Origin: a virus
Virus record (IMG/VR): IMGVR_UViG_3300022929_000105
Coordinates: 1-33,523 of that record
Direction: 5' to 3' (one strand)
DNA length: 33,523 bases
Shown: positions 7,100 through 19,700 of the stretch, in pieces
Layout: each line of letters opens with the position of its first letter
How positions within the stretch are numbered: position 1 is the first letter of the stretch
Translations under genes and position numbers: made by a program
The notes under the pieces: generated by a model
Told to the model about the DNA's origin: nothing
Databases searched by the model: none
The model's input: the letters and a program-made list of their open reading frames with translations, nothing else

Positions 7100-7727
7100 A
7101 CGACAGTTGAATCCTAACTGTATATACTACTTCTATGACCCTGTTCAAACTTTTTTGTACTGGGTGAAAAATTACGTGGGTTAAAAGTTCTGCATTATCT
7201 GAAGATGTAGCAAAGCCTTTTAATCCTAATTCGTCAAAAATGTAATTACTGTTTTGATTTGTTGCCGTATCAAAATTTTCTTGTCCACTAGGTTCACTCA
7301 ATCCTAGTGTACAGGTTATTTTTAAATCTGTATAATTTGTACCAGATGAAAGTTCAATTTTATTGTTTGCTGTGTCATTATTAGCACTTGTGCTACTTAC
7401 AACTTTACTAAATGTTTCATTGAACAATGATGCTGTGGGTTCTGTTGATTCACTTGTATTGGGTGCTTTATACAAAACTGTTCCACTGCTATCTACACTA
7501 CTACCTCCGTTGCCAAAAGCCATAAAATGGATAATTTTATTACTTTGATTTTGTAATCCTGCGGCAATAAGAGCACCTAAGTTACCGTAATGAATAGCAT
7601 TTCTTTTGTTTACTAATTCTTCACCGGTTTCTTTATCTCTGATAAGAATGTGTCCTGACACATTCATATTAGTTTCATCCTTCATTGTATCGGTCTCTTT
7701 GCTAGTGTTATCATCTTTATCGTACAT
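7098..7727 (-). CDS. Virion structural protein, 209 aa (start uncertain)
   Basis: The recognisable part starts at residue 23: VSGHILIRDKETGEELVNKRNAIHYGNLGALIAAGLQNQ, then IIHFMAFGNGGSSVDSSGTVLY (65-86), LKITCTLGLSEPSGQ, and a C-terminal YIFDELGLKGF ... LLTHVIFHPVQKSLNRVIEVVYTVRIQ. I recall this set of motifs from a conserved structural protein of marine T4-like phages lying near the giant baseplate gene. Function within the virion is unknown; a baseplate or tail accessory role is inferred from position. The first ATG (7727) has a late-promoter octamer only 5 nt upstream and no Shine-Dalgarno site. An internal ATG at 7667 (residue 21) has AAGGA at 7678-7682 and fits the beginning of the conserved region, so the true protein may be 189 aa. 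Confidence 0.7.
   Translation of the reverse strand: MYDKDDNTSKETDTMKDETNMNVSGHILIRDKETGEELVNKRNAIHYGNLGALIAAGLQNQSNKIIHFMAFGNGGSSVDSSGTVLYKAPNTSESTEPTASLFNETFSKVVSSTSANNDTANNKIELSSGTNYTDLKITCTLGLSEPSGQENFDTATNQNSNYIFDELGLKGFATSSDNAELLTHVIFHPVQKSLNRVIEVVYTVRIQLS
7678..7682 (-). promoter_or_regulatory. Possible ribosome-binding site (AAGGA) for an internal start at 7667
   Basis: AAGGA lies 10 nt before the in-frame ATG at 7665-7667 of the 209 aa gene. It favours a shorter product starting just before the conserved VSGHI segment. Confidence 0.4.
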
Positions 7728-7732
7728 ATCTA

Positions 7733-7740
7733 TATTTATC
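7733..7740 (-). promoter_or_regulatory. Phage late promoter octamer (GATAAATA), 5 nt before an ATG
   Basis: The minus strand reads GATAAATATAGATATG. The octamer ends exactly 5 nt before the first ATG of the 209 aa gene, which by T4 geometry places transcription start at or next to that ATG. Confidence 0.6.
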
Positions 7741-7765
7741 TTTTCTATTAAAACTAACTATAATA

Positions 7766-10700
7766 CTAGGATATAAATCCTCCTGGGTTATCATCTTCTT
7801 GTAGGAAGACTGCACCCGAATTACTATTTGTAGTATCAGTTATGTTTGTGTTCCACAGCAACACGTTTGCATTGACATTTTGTTCATTTAATGTTACACT
7901 ACTATTTGCGTTATATATCTTATCGTTAGTTGTATGAACGCCAATAGTTGTACCATTTAATCCACGTTGTACGCCAACTAATGTGTTGCCATCTATTCTA
8001 GTAACCTTAATCATTTCATCATTGATAAATGCAAATCCTGGATTTCCTGGAGAAACAGGACCAAACATTGTTGTATTGCTTACACTAATGTCTTTATCGT
8101 TTGCTGTCACGTTTGCACTAATAGTTGTTGAATTTGCACTACCTAGTCTATAATAGTTTGTTCTACCAAACATATCTATGTGTGCTCTATAACTTACTGT
8201 CTTAGTACTTGTAGCAGATACACTACTGTTAGCAAATGTATCAACGTTGATAATTAAGTTTTCTTTTGGATCGACCATTATTAATTCTTCTGGTCTGTCA
8301 GGACCATCTATCTTAGTAAATGATGTTCCGCCTAACCCTTCGTACTTGACTCCAGCAATAGTTAAATTGCCGTTGTTTCCAAATACTCCGTCGTAATTTT
8401 CAACTTCTATTAATTGGTCAAACTGTGCAATGTCGTATGGAGCACTATCCCAACCTAACGCACCTACTAAAGCATCATCACCGCCTGCGTTAATAATATT
8501 GTCAACAAATTTACCAGCATCTATAGTTAATCCTTTAAAGTCTGCACCTACTTTAGTTTTTATCAATGCATCTCTTTCAATTCTAAATGCAGTTATACTA
8601 GCCGCACTATAGATATTACCTGGATTAGATATTGCAGTATTAAGTTTTGCAACATCAACATCATATAAGAATATTCTTTCTGCGGCATTCTGTGGTGAAA
8701 ACCCGCCGAGCAATTCTGTTTTTCTGCTTTCATCAATCACAAAACTTGTTCTATCAATACTGATTGTTTGGTCAAATGTTCTAACTTTACTGTCTGCCTT
8801 ATTATAGTTACTAAACCAATATTTGTAATCTGGATCATTCAACATAATGTTTGAATGAGTAACATTTTCTACATCTAACACAATAGAATCAACATTTGGA
8901 TTAGGTTGATACGGTGGTTTATCAAAATCTGTACTGCTGTTCTTTATAATTTCTGTACTAATACTCTTAACATCTTGGAAATCTCTTAATTTACTTGTAA
9001 ATGGTTTTTGAGCATTTACATATTCGGTTACATTAGGGAAAGCATCTGCTTTAGAAATATAAGTCTGGCTCAATTCATCTGCACCTTGTTTAATATTAAA
9101 GTAACTTGTCTTGAATGCCCAGTTAATTTCGTCTTGCTCTGTGTTTACATAGTGCAACATTGCAAAGAATAGTTCGTTAATTTTAACTCTATTTTCTTGT
9201 ATGTATAATTTAGTAAATATAGCATCAACTATTTGTCTTAATTTTGTTGCAAGTACTAGTGTATTGTTAGAAGTATATACAACATCTTTTAATCTATAAC
9301 TTGCTTTGTAGGTTCTAACGTGAGTAAACTCTTGATTTGATTGACTCCATTCGTAATCTTTCCAAGGATCTTTCTTGTTGTCAACTCTTACAACATCACC
9401 ATCGCTTAACTCTCCTACAAAGTTTAATTTCTTAAACTGATTTAATACATACCTTGGCTTTTTGGCATTGTCAAATTTAGGTTTAATCCAATTTACAATT
9501 TCTAAATAAGTATCATCGGTAATGCCTGCATTCCAATTTTTATATTTTGTATCTGTAAGTTCAGTATTGTATGCTTCTCTGTTTATAAACTCTACAAATA
9601 CACGTCTTGCTTCTTTTAAATTTTTAAACATTGATTGTTTTGGTCTAATACCTAAACCATATTTTTCAAATTCGTTCAATCCTGGATCTGGAACAACTTT
9701 ATTATTAGCATCGTATCCACATAAACTGTCTATCATCTTGTTGATAATTGAGGTACTGATTTGACTTGATGTGTCTCCTTCCCTATATAATTTCCATTGA
9801 GTATGTTTCTTATCGTATTTTGTATCCTTAACTGAGTAATTCATTTGGAAAGCAACTTTATCATCTCTAATAAAACGTTTTGTGTTTTGTATCATAATGG
9901 TTGTGTTGCTAACTGGTGCATAGAATGGAAGTCCTAAAGTAATCGGATCTTCAATTTGTAATGCTACACTTCTAGCACTCATTGTTCTACTTTCTAATGC
10001 TGGTACTGTACTAACATCTTTAACCCAGAAGTAATAAATGCTTCTATATGTGTTTTTGCTCATATCGAATTCTTTTACCAACAAGAAGTCTACATTGTTA
10101 ATAGGTGTTCCTTCTCCGCCATTTCTTACATATTCGCTTGGAGAGTACACACTTCTTGTCCACTCGTACACGTCAAAACTACTACCTGGATGCCATTTGC
10201 CCCAATTTCTACTTCTGTATGTGACATTGCCTTGCTCATACCATAAACTTCTACAAGTTGAAGTGTCCCACCAAAGTTCGCCAATGTTATTACTGTTGAA
10301 ATTAGAACCATTGTTTTGATATATTACTGGATCTGATTCAGAGATATATGTTAAATTAATTTTTGCTTGGCTCGAAATTGCATCTTTAAAAGGATCTATA
10401 TATTCTAATTCTTTAATTGTGGTGTTATCATCTAAATCATAGATAACTGCTTTTTCCATTCTTTTGCTTTGGACCAAATCATTTTCTCTGTATACTACAT
10501 TTCCTCTTTCGAAATATACACTACCTGCGTTTTGGAAGTTTGTTACCCACACATTCGCATTGTTACGATCCATCACTATATCATCTTTGTACAACACACT
10601 CTTAAAGTACATTGGATCTATGTTTGATGTAGTAGATGTAACATCAACTGTAGTGTTATCTAATGTATACAAGTCATATGAGAACATATTAGTTGTTGTG

Positions 10701-13700
10701 ACTTGTTCTAATCCTGTTATTGTAGGTGCATCTGTTACATTTATAAGTGTAAAGCCATCTTTTCCATCTTCGTCGTCTAATAAACCTAATTCTCTTAAAC
10801 GTTGTATCGATAATCCTGTTGTTGGATCTATTAAGTTACCAAATTGTGTTAAATTATTAACATCGTCTACACTATCATTAAAATCGTCTAATGCTCTTAC
10901 ACCAACTAAGTCTGGATCTATTTCACCTTCTGGGAAATTCCAAGGATTAAATCCGCCGTTAAGTGCAACAAACTCCATTCCATCATCAGGAGTAACAATG
11001 TTTAGCACACTAACAGCAGGGTTAACATCATATGCAAATGCTGTTATATTTGCTGTTCCTCTGGTTGCACCATTGATTCCATCTGCTATTGCATCAGCAA
11101 TAGGTTCTAATTGTGCAATATTATCGCCTGGTGCAGGGAAAATTGGAGGATTATTTTGACAATTAATTTTACTTCTGCTTGTCATTGCAACTCTTCCGCC
11201 GTATCCTAATCCTTCTGGTCTTGTTCCTTTCAATGTTGCGGCAAAATCATCATCATATTTTAAAGATACACCTCTTTCCATTTCTGGTGGGAAGTTTATA
11301 TATGTACCTCTGTCTGTAATTCTTAATTTTGTAATACTACCTAAACTGTTTACACCTGTAACAACAAATTTTGCAGTTCTATTTCTAATAGCCTTATCTA
11401 ATTCGTTACCTTTTTCTATTCTTACTCTAACACCGCCTAACATAGTACCTGGAACCATAACACCTGTACTTCTAACACTCATTTGTCCAAAGCCTTGTAT
11501 CTCTGATTGCGTATAAACACCTTGGTTAGTTATTTCTAGTCCTGTAATTGCCTCGTCTGAGTTAGCAACACTGGTTGGTGCTTCGCCTTGAACATAAACT
11601 GCATAACTTATTTTAAGTCTTGGTGCAAATATTTCGTTTACATCTTGTGGCCCATACTCGAAAGTTTCGTTTCCGTTAGCATCTCTTTTAGTGATAGGAC
11701 TTTGATATGCCCAATCGTCCCAATTTCTTCCTGGTCTGGTAATTTCTACTCTCCACTCTCCTTTAGCATTTTTATCATACTGTCTAATATATTCTCTAAT
11801 AATGTTTTCTGCTTGCCAAATGCTGTTTGCTGGAGTGTTTGGTCTATCATAGTCCACAGTTCCTATAAATCCGTGCCTGTCTTTTGCTCTATAATAACGT
11901 TTATGTTTACCTGGTATTGGACTTATGTTTCTTCCATCTACTGGGAAGGTTTCTGCTGTAGGTTTAAACACATTGTTGTCAGCAACACCGCCTGATATCG
12001 TAAAGTTATGATATTTTCCTTTACTTCTTTCAGTAATTTCATATCCTTTAAATACTCCACCCTGATGATCTGAGCCAAACATACCTGTACCTTCGCCTGT
12101 GGTATCCAAAGTACCTTCTCCTAATGGTTGTAGTATTGGTAACCTTGTTCCATCTGGTGCTTGTAACCAAATCATACCCCATTCTGACGGATCTTTGGAT
12201 CGCCATTGTATGTTTAGTTTAACATCTGTAATTTTTGCATCGTCTGGTATGTGGCTAGTACTAAATGTGTAAACTACTGCTTTACTTTCACCAATTTTTG
12301 TACCAGTACCTTTGTTAAATGCTGTTAGATATTGTTTTAACCCTATTCTATTGTAGTCTTCTGCAACTTGTGATGCAGTTTTAGTAAGTGTTGTCCCATC
12401 TGCTGAAGTTTCTACTGATGGTTTATGTACTGTTAAAGGTATTCTTAACACATTATTATAGTTGTCATCTTCAATAAACATAACATCTAGTTGCTCTGAA
12501 TCTCTACTTACATCTGTGCCTGCACTTACTGTTAGGTGCATTGTTCTTATAGTATTGTTAAGTTGGAAAGAATTATCACTGGATGGCGAAACGGTTGTTA
12601 CACCTGTTGCACTATCATATGTACTTCCTGTTGGATTTGCTTCTATATTTTCCAACGTGTTTGTTCTTGCTGTTTCAGTTAGTGTTCTAATTTTATCTAG
12701 TGTTACAACACCGCCGCTGTTCGATGTGTGGCTATATTTTTTATGTCCTTCGTTTGCTCCATCTGTACTTGCTCCTAACGGTATTGCATAGAATCTTGAA
12801 GTAACTTTTCTAAATGATTTATTTTTAGGATCGTATAAATTTTTAACATCATACTCATACCAACCATTTCTTGCTTCGCTACTAGGAATTACTGTACCAA
12901 CTGTTAATATTTTAAAGTATGCTCTGTGGTCTTTGAATCCTAAGAACTGAACATAACGTGAGTTCCAGTTTAACATAGCAACTGTCAGTAAGTGTTCTTT
13001 GGCAGTTAAGTCTGGATTATTGCTGTAGTCTCCTACCATTTTCCAAATACCTTCAGTGCCTTTTGGAGTACCTGCTAATAATGTTTCTAATGCTGGTTGA
13101 CCTTGTGTGTCCCATACAGCAATAGTATCGCCATTATATGTTTCTAAATAAGCACTATCAAAACTTTTCAATCTAGAAGTTTTACTTGCTTCTGTTCCAT
13201 CATCAAATAAATGTCCGTATCCTACTTTACCTATCATACAATATGTTGACTGTAAATTTGTATTACCGATAAATGCTCTATACAGTTTAGATTGTCCGCT
13301 TATATTATCGATAGTCATTGTAGTTGAACCACCTTCGCCCACATCTAATCTAAAGTCTGCTGAAGCAATATCACTTAAACCTAAATTTCTATATTGCTCT
13401 CTTACACCTTTGTATGCAGGTGAATCCCAATCTGCAGAAGTATCTCCTCCTGCATAAATGTAGTCTCTGTAATTCATTACAGCAACACCATTTGGACTTA
13501 CTGTGGTTTTATCGTGTTGTGCTTCTTCAAAATCTTCTGCATTATGTACAGCATTAAACGTTGGCTTGACTGCAACACCTGGAATTGGATTATTATTTTC
13601 ATCTACAATTTCAAATGTTAGTCTGCGTTTTAATTCTGTAATTGGTAAATTAACTAAATCTTGCGACAATGCAATGTTTCTCAAAGGTATAGATTGTGCT

Positions 13701-16700
13701 AAGTCCACACTCTTGAACAAGTAGTCATCATCTTGTACACTCTTAGGTCTGCCGCCTGTTGCAACCAGTTGATCTCCAACTCTATAACCGAAACCACTAC
13801 CGTCTGACAAGTTTCCTGTTGGTACTTCTGGTGGTTCCAACATTACAAATCTTGTATCTCTGATATTACTGTTACCTACAAATCTACCATTAACAAATTT
13901 ATGTTTTGTATTTGTTATTTCTCTAGGAGAAATTAATCTACCACCTGCAACAAAGTCTGGATATACACTAGGCAATCCTAACTTAGTTGGGAAAGCAAAT
14001 CCGCCATATCCTGCTTCTGGTCTAGGATCTTCGCTGTCTGCACTTATTTCTAAAGTCTTATCATAGAAACCTTGTGTTTGCAGTTTTTGGAATTCTGTTT
14101 TTGCTTGTTGTGGATCAAAGTTAGTTGTTAAGTTTCTTTCTTGTACTGGATAAAACTCAGCACATTCACTTATGCTACCGAATGCACAGCCTTTTGCTAA
14201 ACTAAATGGTAAGTCACTTTTAATTTTAATACTATTGTTTAATTTTCTTGCTTCTACCTGTTGTAATCCTAAGTTGCCTCCTGCACCCGGTTGTCCTGGA
14301 GGAGGGCAATTATTTGTTTTGTTTGCTCTTGGATATTCGTGAATAACACTATTTTGTCTAAATCCTGGTGCTTGTGAACCTGAAACACTTACAGTATAAG
14401 TTTGAGTTCCTGCATCGTACCTTTCTCTAACAAATCTACGCATATACGAACTGCCATCACCGCCGCCACTTTGGAAGTAGTTAGATTTAAATAATGGAAT
14501 ACTGACTACTGGTTGTCCGCCGCCGCCTATGTATAATGTGTATTTGTTATAACCTACATTGTATGACTTCTGATGAATCTTCCAACCCATTACCGCACCA
14601 GCAAAGTCTTGGTCATTAAATATACCTCTTGGGTTTCTAAAGAAAATGTATCCTCTGGACTTACTAATTCCTTTATATCCCATTGTACCTTTTTTCTTCC
14701 ATCTACCGGTTGAGCCTAAAATCTGTATTTCACTTCTGTGAGTTCCTTCCCACTCTATCCATACACCACCTCTTCCTGTTGAGAAGTGTTTATCTTTTCC
14801 GTATGAAGTAGGGAATCTGCTGACGTCTATTTCTTCAGCATTCATTATGTTTCTAACTGTGTCAACAAAGTTTCTAACGTCCCACTCATTCCAACTGTGT
14901 CTACTTGCGGCTTTACTTGTGATAACACCAAAGTCTTTTACATCGCTTCTATAAGATGGTCTACTTGCACCTCTTTCATTGTCTCCGCCGTAACGTTTTA
15001 AAGCATCTTTAAATCTTGCATCTACCTTTGCGTGTCCCATTGCCTGTGCTGGTGTTTCGACACAAGGTTCTGTAGGTGTTGTTTGTTGAACAACATAAGT
15101 ATAGTTTGGATTCTGCGAAGACAATAATGCCGCTAATTGTTCTGGATCACACCCTTCTCCCAATGTTACTTGCGTACCGTCACTGAATTCTAATATCTCT
15201 CCGGACTGTGTACATAAGTTACCTGCAAGTTCAACTACATATTGTTGATTCACTGTTACATCTACTTCGTTACCTGCAACTGTGCCTGCGCCTTGATTGT
15301 TTCCGTTATTACCATTATTACCGTTGTTTCCGCCACCTCGTCTACCGCCGCCACCGCCGGGAGGATTGCCGCCACCGCCTGGACCAAACCTGCCAGGTTC
15401 TCCGCGTCCGTTATATTCGTGATACATATATTTTTCATTATAATAACGATGGTAGTCGTGTGCATCTGGTCTCACTTTTGGATAAGGATTCATAGGATTG
15501 GGAGGACTATTTGCATATTCATTGCTAGTGTCTAAATCGTCAATAAAATAATCTTGTTTTGCTATTTTGTTATATGTTTTAATCTTAAATGACAGTGGCT
15601 GTCTTGCATCTGGATTTTCTGTAATGTCAGTATTAGACACATAACCATTTGCCCACTTGTCGTGTTCCTTCATCACAGTACTATTTTTAGCATTGTTATC
15701 TAATGCATTGCTTGATATTCTTTCTTGAGGTATGCGTTTTTTATTTTTGTATGCTTTACGTTGAGATTTGAATGCACCTTCTAGTTTATCTAAATCCAGC
15801 ATCGGCATACCAAGTTTACTTGCTGGTCCTCTTGCATTTATAATTTGACTATCTAACGGCAAATATCTGTTAGCACTTAAAACATCATCTCCTGTTGGAT
15901 TCATATTAGGATTAGAGTTTACATCTATATGAACTTTTAGTCCTGATGTATCAAGTGGAGCATTTACATATTTGCTGTTTCTGTTATCTAACTCTTGATT
16001 TCTTCTACCATAAAGGAAACCAACTTGTAGTCCATTTTCTGTATCTATAATAGAACCTTCTCTATCTATAATTGATTGGTTAAAACTCTTAACAAAATTA
16101 GTCATTGAATCTGTATTAGCCAATGATATTGAAGTTCCATTAACTTTAATTCTATTTTTATTAGTATTAGTATACCTAGTTTGTGTGTTTGCTAAATCTA
16201 ATGTTTTATTGTTTTGAGCAAACCCTCTTACTACAAATATATTTGCACTCTGATCTTCTGTGTAACTGCTTAACACAGGATAAACTCTATTGTAATAGTT
16301 TTGAGGACAATCTGAAATTACCAATGCATCACCGTTTAATTCATTTACGTCGCCATTTACAAACACAGTCATTGCATCATTAGTAATGTAGCCTGTCGCA
16401 GTTCCTTTGAATCTGCCTTTGATACTCATTGTATCTTTTGTTACAATTTTAGGATTAGCAAATCCGTCGTATAAACTTGTATCGCCAATTTGTATAACTC
16501 TTTCTTTGTTTGTTATATAAGCATCTGTTTCAACTCTAAATATATTTGCTGTAGCAGTTGCAGTTCCTGTTGAATCAACAATTATAAACGTGTTGTTTGA
16601 TTCATTTATATCTATAATGTCGTAACTGTTTGAACTTAGTGGATGGTCAACATTTGCATCGTCGAATAATACAGTACTTCCAACTTCGAAATATGTTAAG

Positions 16701-19700
16701 TCATTTACTGTTACTGAAACATTGTTGTTTGCATCTGGTGTACCAGTTGATAAAACTGGTGTAACAACGGTGTGTGCAAACATACCGTGATTTGGAACGT
16801 GTAACACACTATCTTCATAATGTTTAAGTATTAATGTGTTTGCATTGATTGTTCTTGCAATTGGTGTTGTTAAATCGAATGATACATCGCCTTCAACAGA
16901 AGTTGTATCTTCAGTATCTGAATAATAAACATTTGCTGTTAATATTTCGCCGTCTAAACCAATTTCATTTAAAGGATCATATACCATAAATTCTTGGTCG
17001 TGTATTGGTAAGTTTCTTCCCAAATAACTACATACCAATTTACTGCCATCTGAAACATAAGTTAAATTAGCAGATTGGTTTGTTATAGCACTAACGTTTG
17101 ACACTTCAATTGAGAAAGCATCTGTACTATATGCTTCATTAACTGTAAACACTTGTCCGTTTAATGAACCTGGATCTGGAGCATCTGCATAAGCAGTAAA
17201 TGTCATACCACTCAACATTTTGTGATTGTTGCTGTAAACAACCAAACCTTCATTTGCCGCTTTAACTGTTCCCAGCATCATTTGAGGTGTTGTAGTGAAT
17301 GCTTTTAATCCTGCAATATTGCTTGTTGGAGGTGTTATACCATTTAAGCCAACAAAATATGTATCTTTACTTGTTACATTGTTAATTCTAAATTTAATAT
17401 TACTAAATGCACTAGAACCTGCGTTGTCATTGATTACAACAACATCGCCATTTTGTAAGTTGTGATTATTGTGATTAATCAAGAATGCTTTGTTATTGCT
17501 GTTCTTGACAAGCATATTCAAAGATGTTAAACTTGTTGCGTAATAGTCTGCGAATGCAGTTCCTGTTACACCACTAATTGTAAATTTGTCGCTTTCTAAA
17601 TCAGCAACTGTGAATTCAGCATCAAAAGGACTTGATCCGCTGAACAACAAATCATCGAATCTTACTTTGTCGCCATTGTTTATGCCTTTTGTATCGCCAA
17701 ACATATATACATCGTCTGTGATACTTTGTGTTTTAATTTTAAAGTTTGGCATCACAGCATTATCAATTGTGTATTTAGAATTTCTTACTGCTAAGAATTT
17801 TAAATTCGACGGGGTTAAGTCAGCACCAAATATAGCAAATGGATTATAAGATGTAGGATTCTTAATTCTTAATGCCATAGATTCTATATTGTGTGCTTTA
17901 TTATTATTTAGAACAACTGCTGTGTGGAAGTTGTTGTAAATATCAACTGCTGTCGAATCACTGGTAACAAGTTTACCTACTGTTACTCCTTTATCTGATT
18001 CACTAGGTCTAAATGCTCTTTCTACAAAAGAACCTGCAAATATGAAGTCGCCTGTTTCGGAGTCTTTGCTCCATATTACTGCTTTAAGATTCCCTGTGAC
18101 ATCATCAGCAGGTATATTATCTTCAATTATTAGTCCACTAGCAAATGCTTCTTTAACTCTTGTGTTAGGTATTACAATGTTTCCTGCTGGATCGAACAAT
18201 GAAACTCTAACATCATTTACTAATCCTGGATCGTTACTGGTCACAGAATAATCTACTTTGACGTGGTTGATTCTCACAATAGCATTTCTGTATCCTGAGA
18301 ATTCATTGCTTAATGGATCATATGTAAAACTGTCTCCATTTTTAAATTCAAATCTAAGAACAAACTGACCGTCGAATCCTCTGTCTCCGTCTTTTACTCT
18401 TTTTACAAGTTCTCTTAATTTTATTTTATTAGAAACACCTAATCTGTTTACAGCACCACTTTGTGATGTTGTTGAAATATCTTTTAGTCTAAATCTATCT
18501 ACTATGGTTGTAGAAACCGTAGGATTAATTCTAGGAACTGTGTCAACATATTCTAATAAATCACTGTTAGATGTTTTAGGTTCTTTGTAATCATCACTAA
18601 ATGATAATTTTATTTCTTTTTGTTCAGGTGCATCAGGAGATAATTTATAACCACCTACGCCTGTGTTATCAAAAAGAAGTCCATCTATTTTACTTTTTGT
18701 TACTCCAGCAATTACTTGTTTGTTGCTTTCATCATTAATTTTTATAGGTGAGCCGTCTTTAATTAAATGATAACCTACATCGTTACCTCCTACTTTTTGT
18801 AAACTAATAGTTAAGTTTTCTAATGAAGGTTGGTCTATATCTTTTGCTTTGTTCACATAATAATTTTCTATAATTCTTCTGGTTTGCTCGCCTGTTGCAT
18901 CTTTTAATTCTTCTTTAAATGCTTTGTCTGTTTCTTCATCTAGATACTTAACGTCGAATCCAACTACAATATCATCGATTGATGTTAATTTTCCTGCTTC
19001 ACCGTCTAGTAGTAATTCTACCATAGGATTTTCTGTATTAGCAGTAGTCATATATGCTTGATTATACGGAACTTGGTCTAATCCTGCAGACTTTTGCTTA
19101 GTAGTTGCAAAGTCATCTATCAATTGTTCTACGGTATTTTGTGTATCTTTTTGTGGGAAATATAAAACTGTTACGTTACTGTTTGCAGATACTGTGGTAT
19201 CATTTACTGCATTTACACTAAAAGATGGTGTAATGTCTACAGCATTTGAATCTGGTAAACTTAATGTCGATGCACTTTCTATAGTTAATGATTTTCTTTT
19301 ACCTGTTAATCCAACTATGTCGCCGCATTCGCCTTTTCCGTTTACTATGTCTGCGTGTACAAACTCTACGTTTGCGTATGACGTACCTAAAGCAGTAGTA
19401 CTAACGTTTGCTAATATAAATTTGTTGTTACTTGCATCATATGAATTTACTGTGGCATATTGTGTTGTTATTTCTCCTTTATAGAAAGCAGTATTCCCAC
19501 TAACTGTTGTAACAAAATTGTTATCAAAGAAATGTAATTTTTTATTGTTAGAAGTGTTTGCATAAAGTGGGTAAATTGCATTAGACTTACTACTATCTAA
19601 TTTGATAAATGTATTGGTCGGCATAACAGTATCCAATGTCATTTCAGCATTACCTGTGCCATCACCATTGGCAGTTATACTTACTGCTTTACTATTTTGT

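Noticed and set aside
4079-7765. Rho-independent terminators in the gaps between the structural genes
   Set aside because: The gaps are 27 to 64 bp and hold promoters and leaders. I found no GC-rich hairpin followed by a T run on the minus strand.
10464-11159. Long plus-strand open frame (231 codons) opposite the giant gene
   Set aside because: It is antisense to the conserved C-terminal part of the giant protein. Its translation is Ser/Leu/Val-rich with no recognisable motif, as expected for a shadow frame in AT-rich DNA, and no promoter or ribosome-binding site was seen.
15296-15331. Short direct repeats as a possible CRISPR or iteron array
   Set aside because: The 9-bp units are in frame, without spacers, and vary at synonymous positions, which fits a coding Asn-Asn-Gly repeat.
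15208-15535. Cluster of overlapping open frames on both strands at the Gly-rich hinge
   Set aside because: They arise because the locally GC-richer repeat (GGN and AAN codons) is free of stops in several frames. Their translations are low-complexity and have no start signals.
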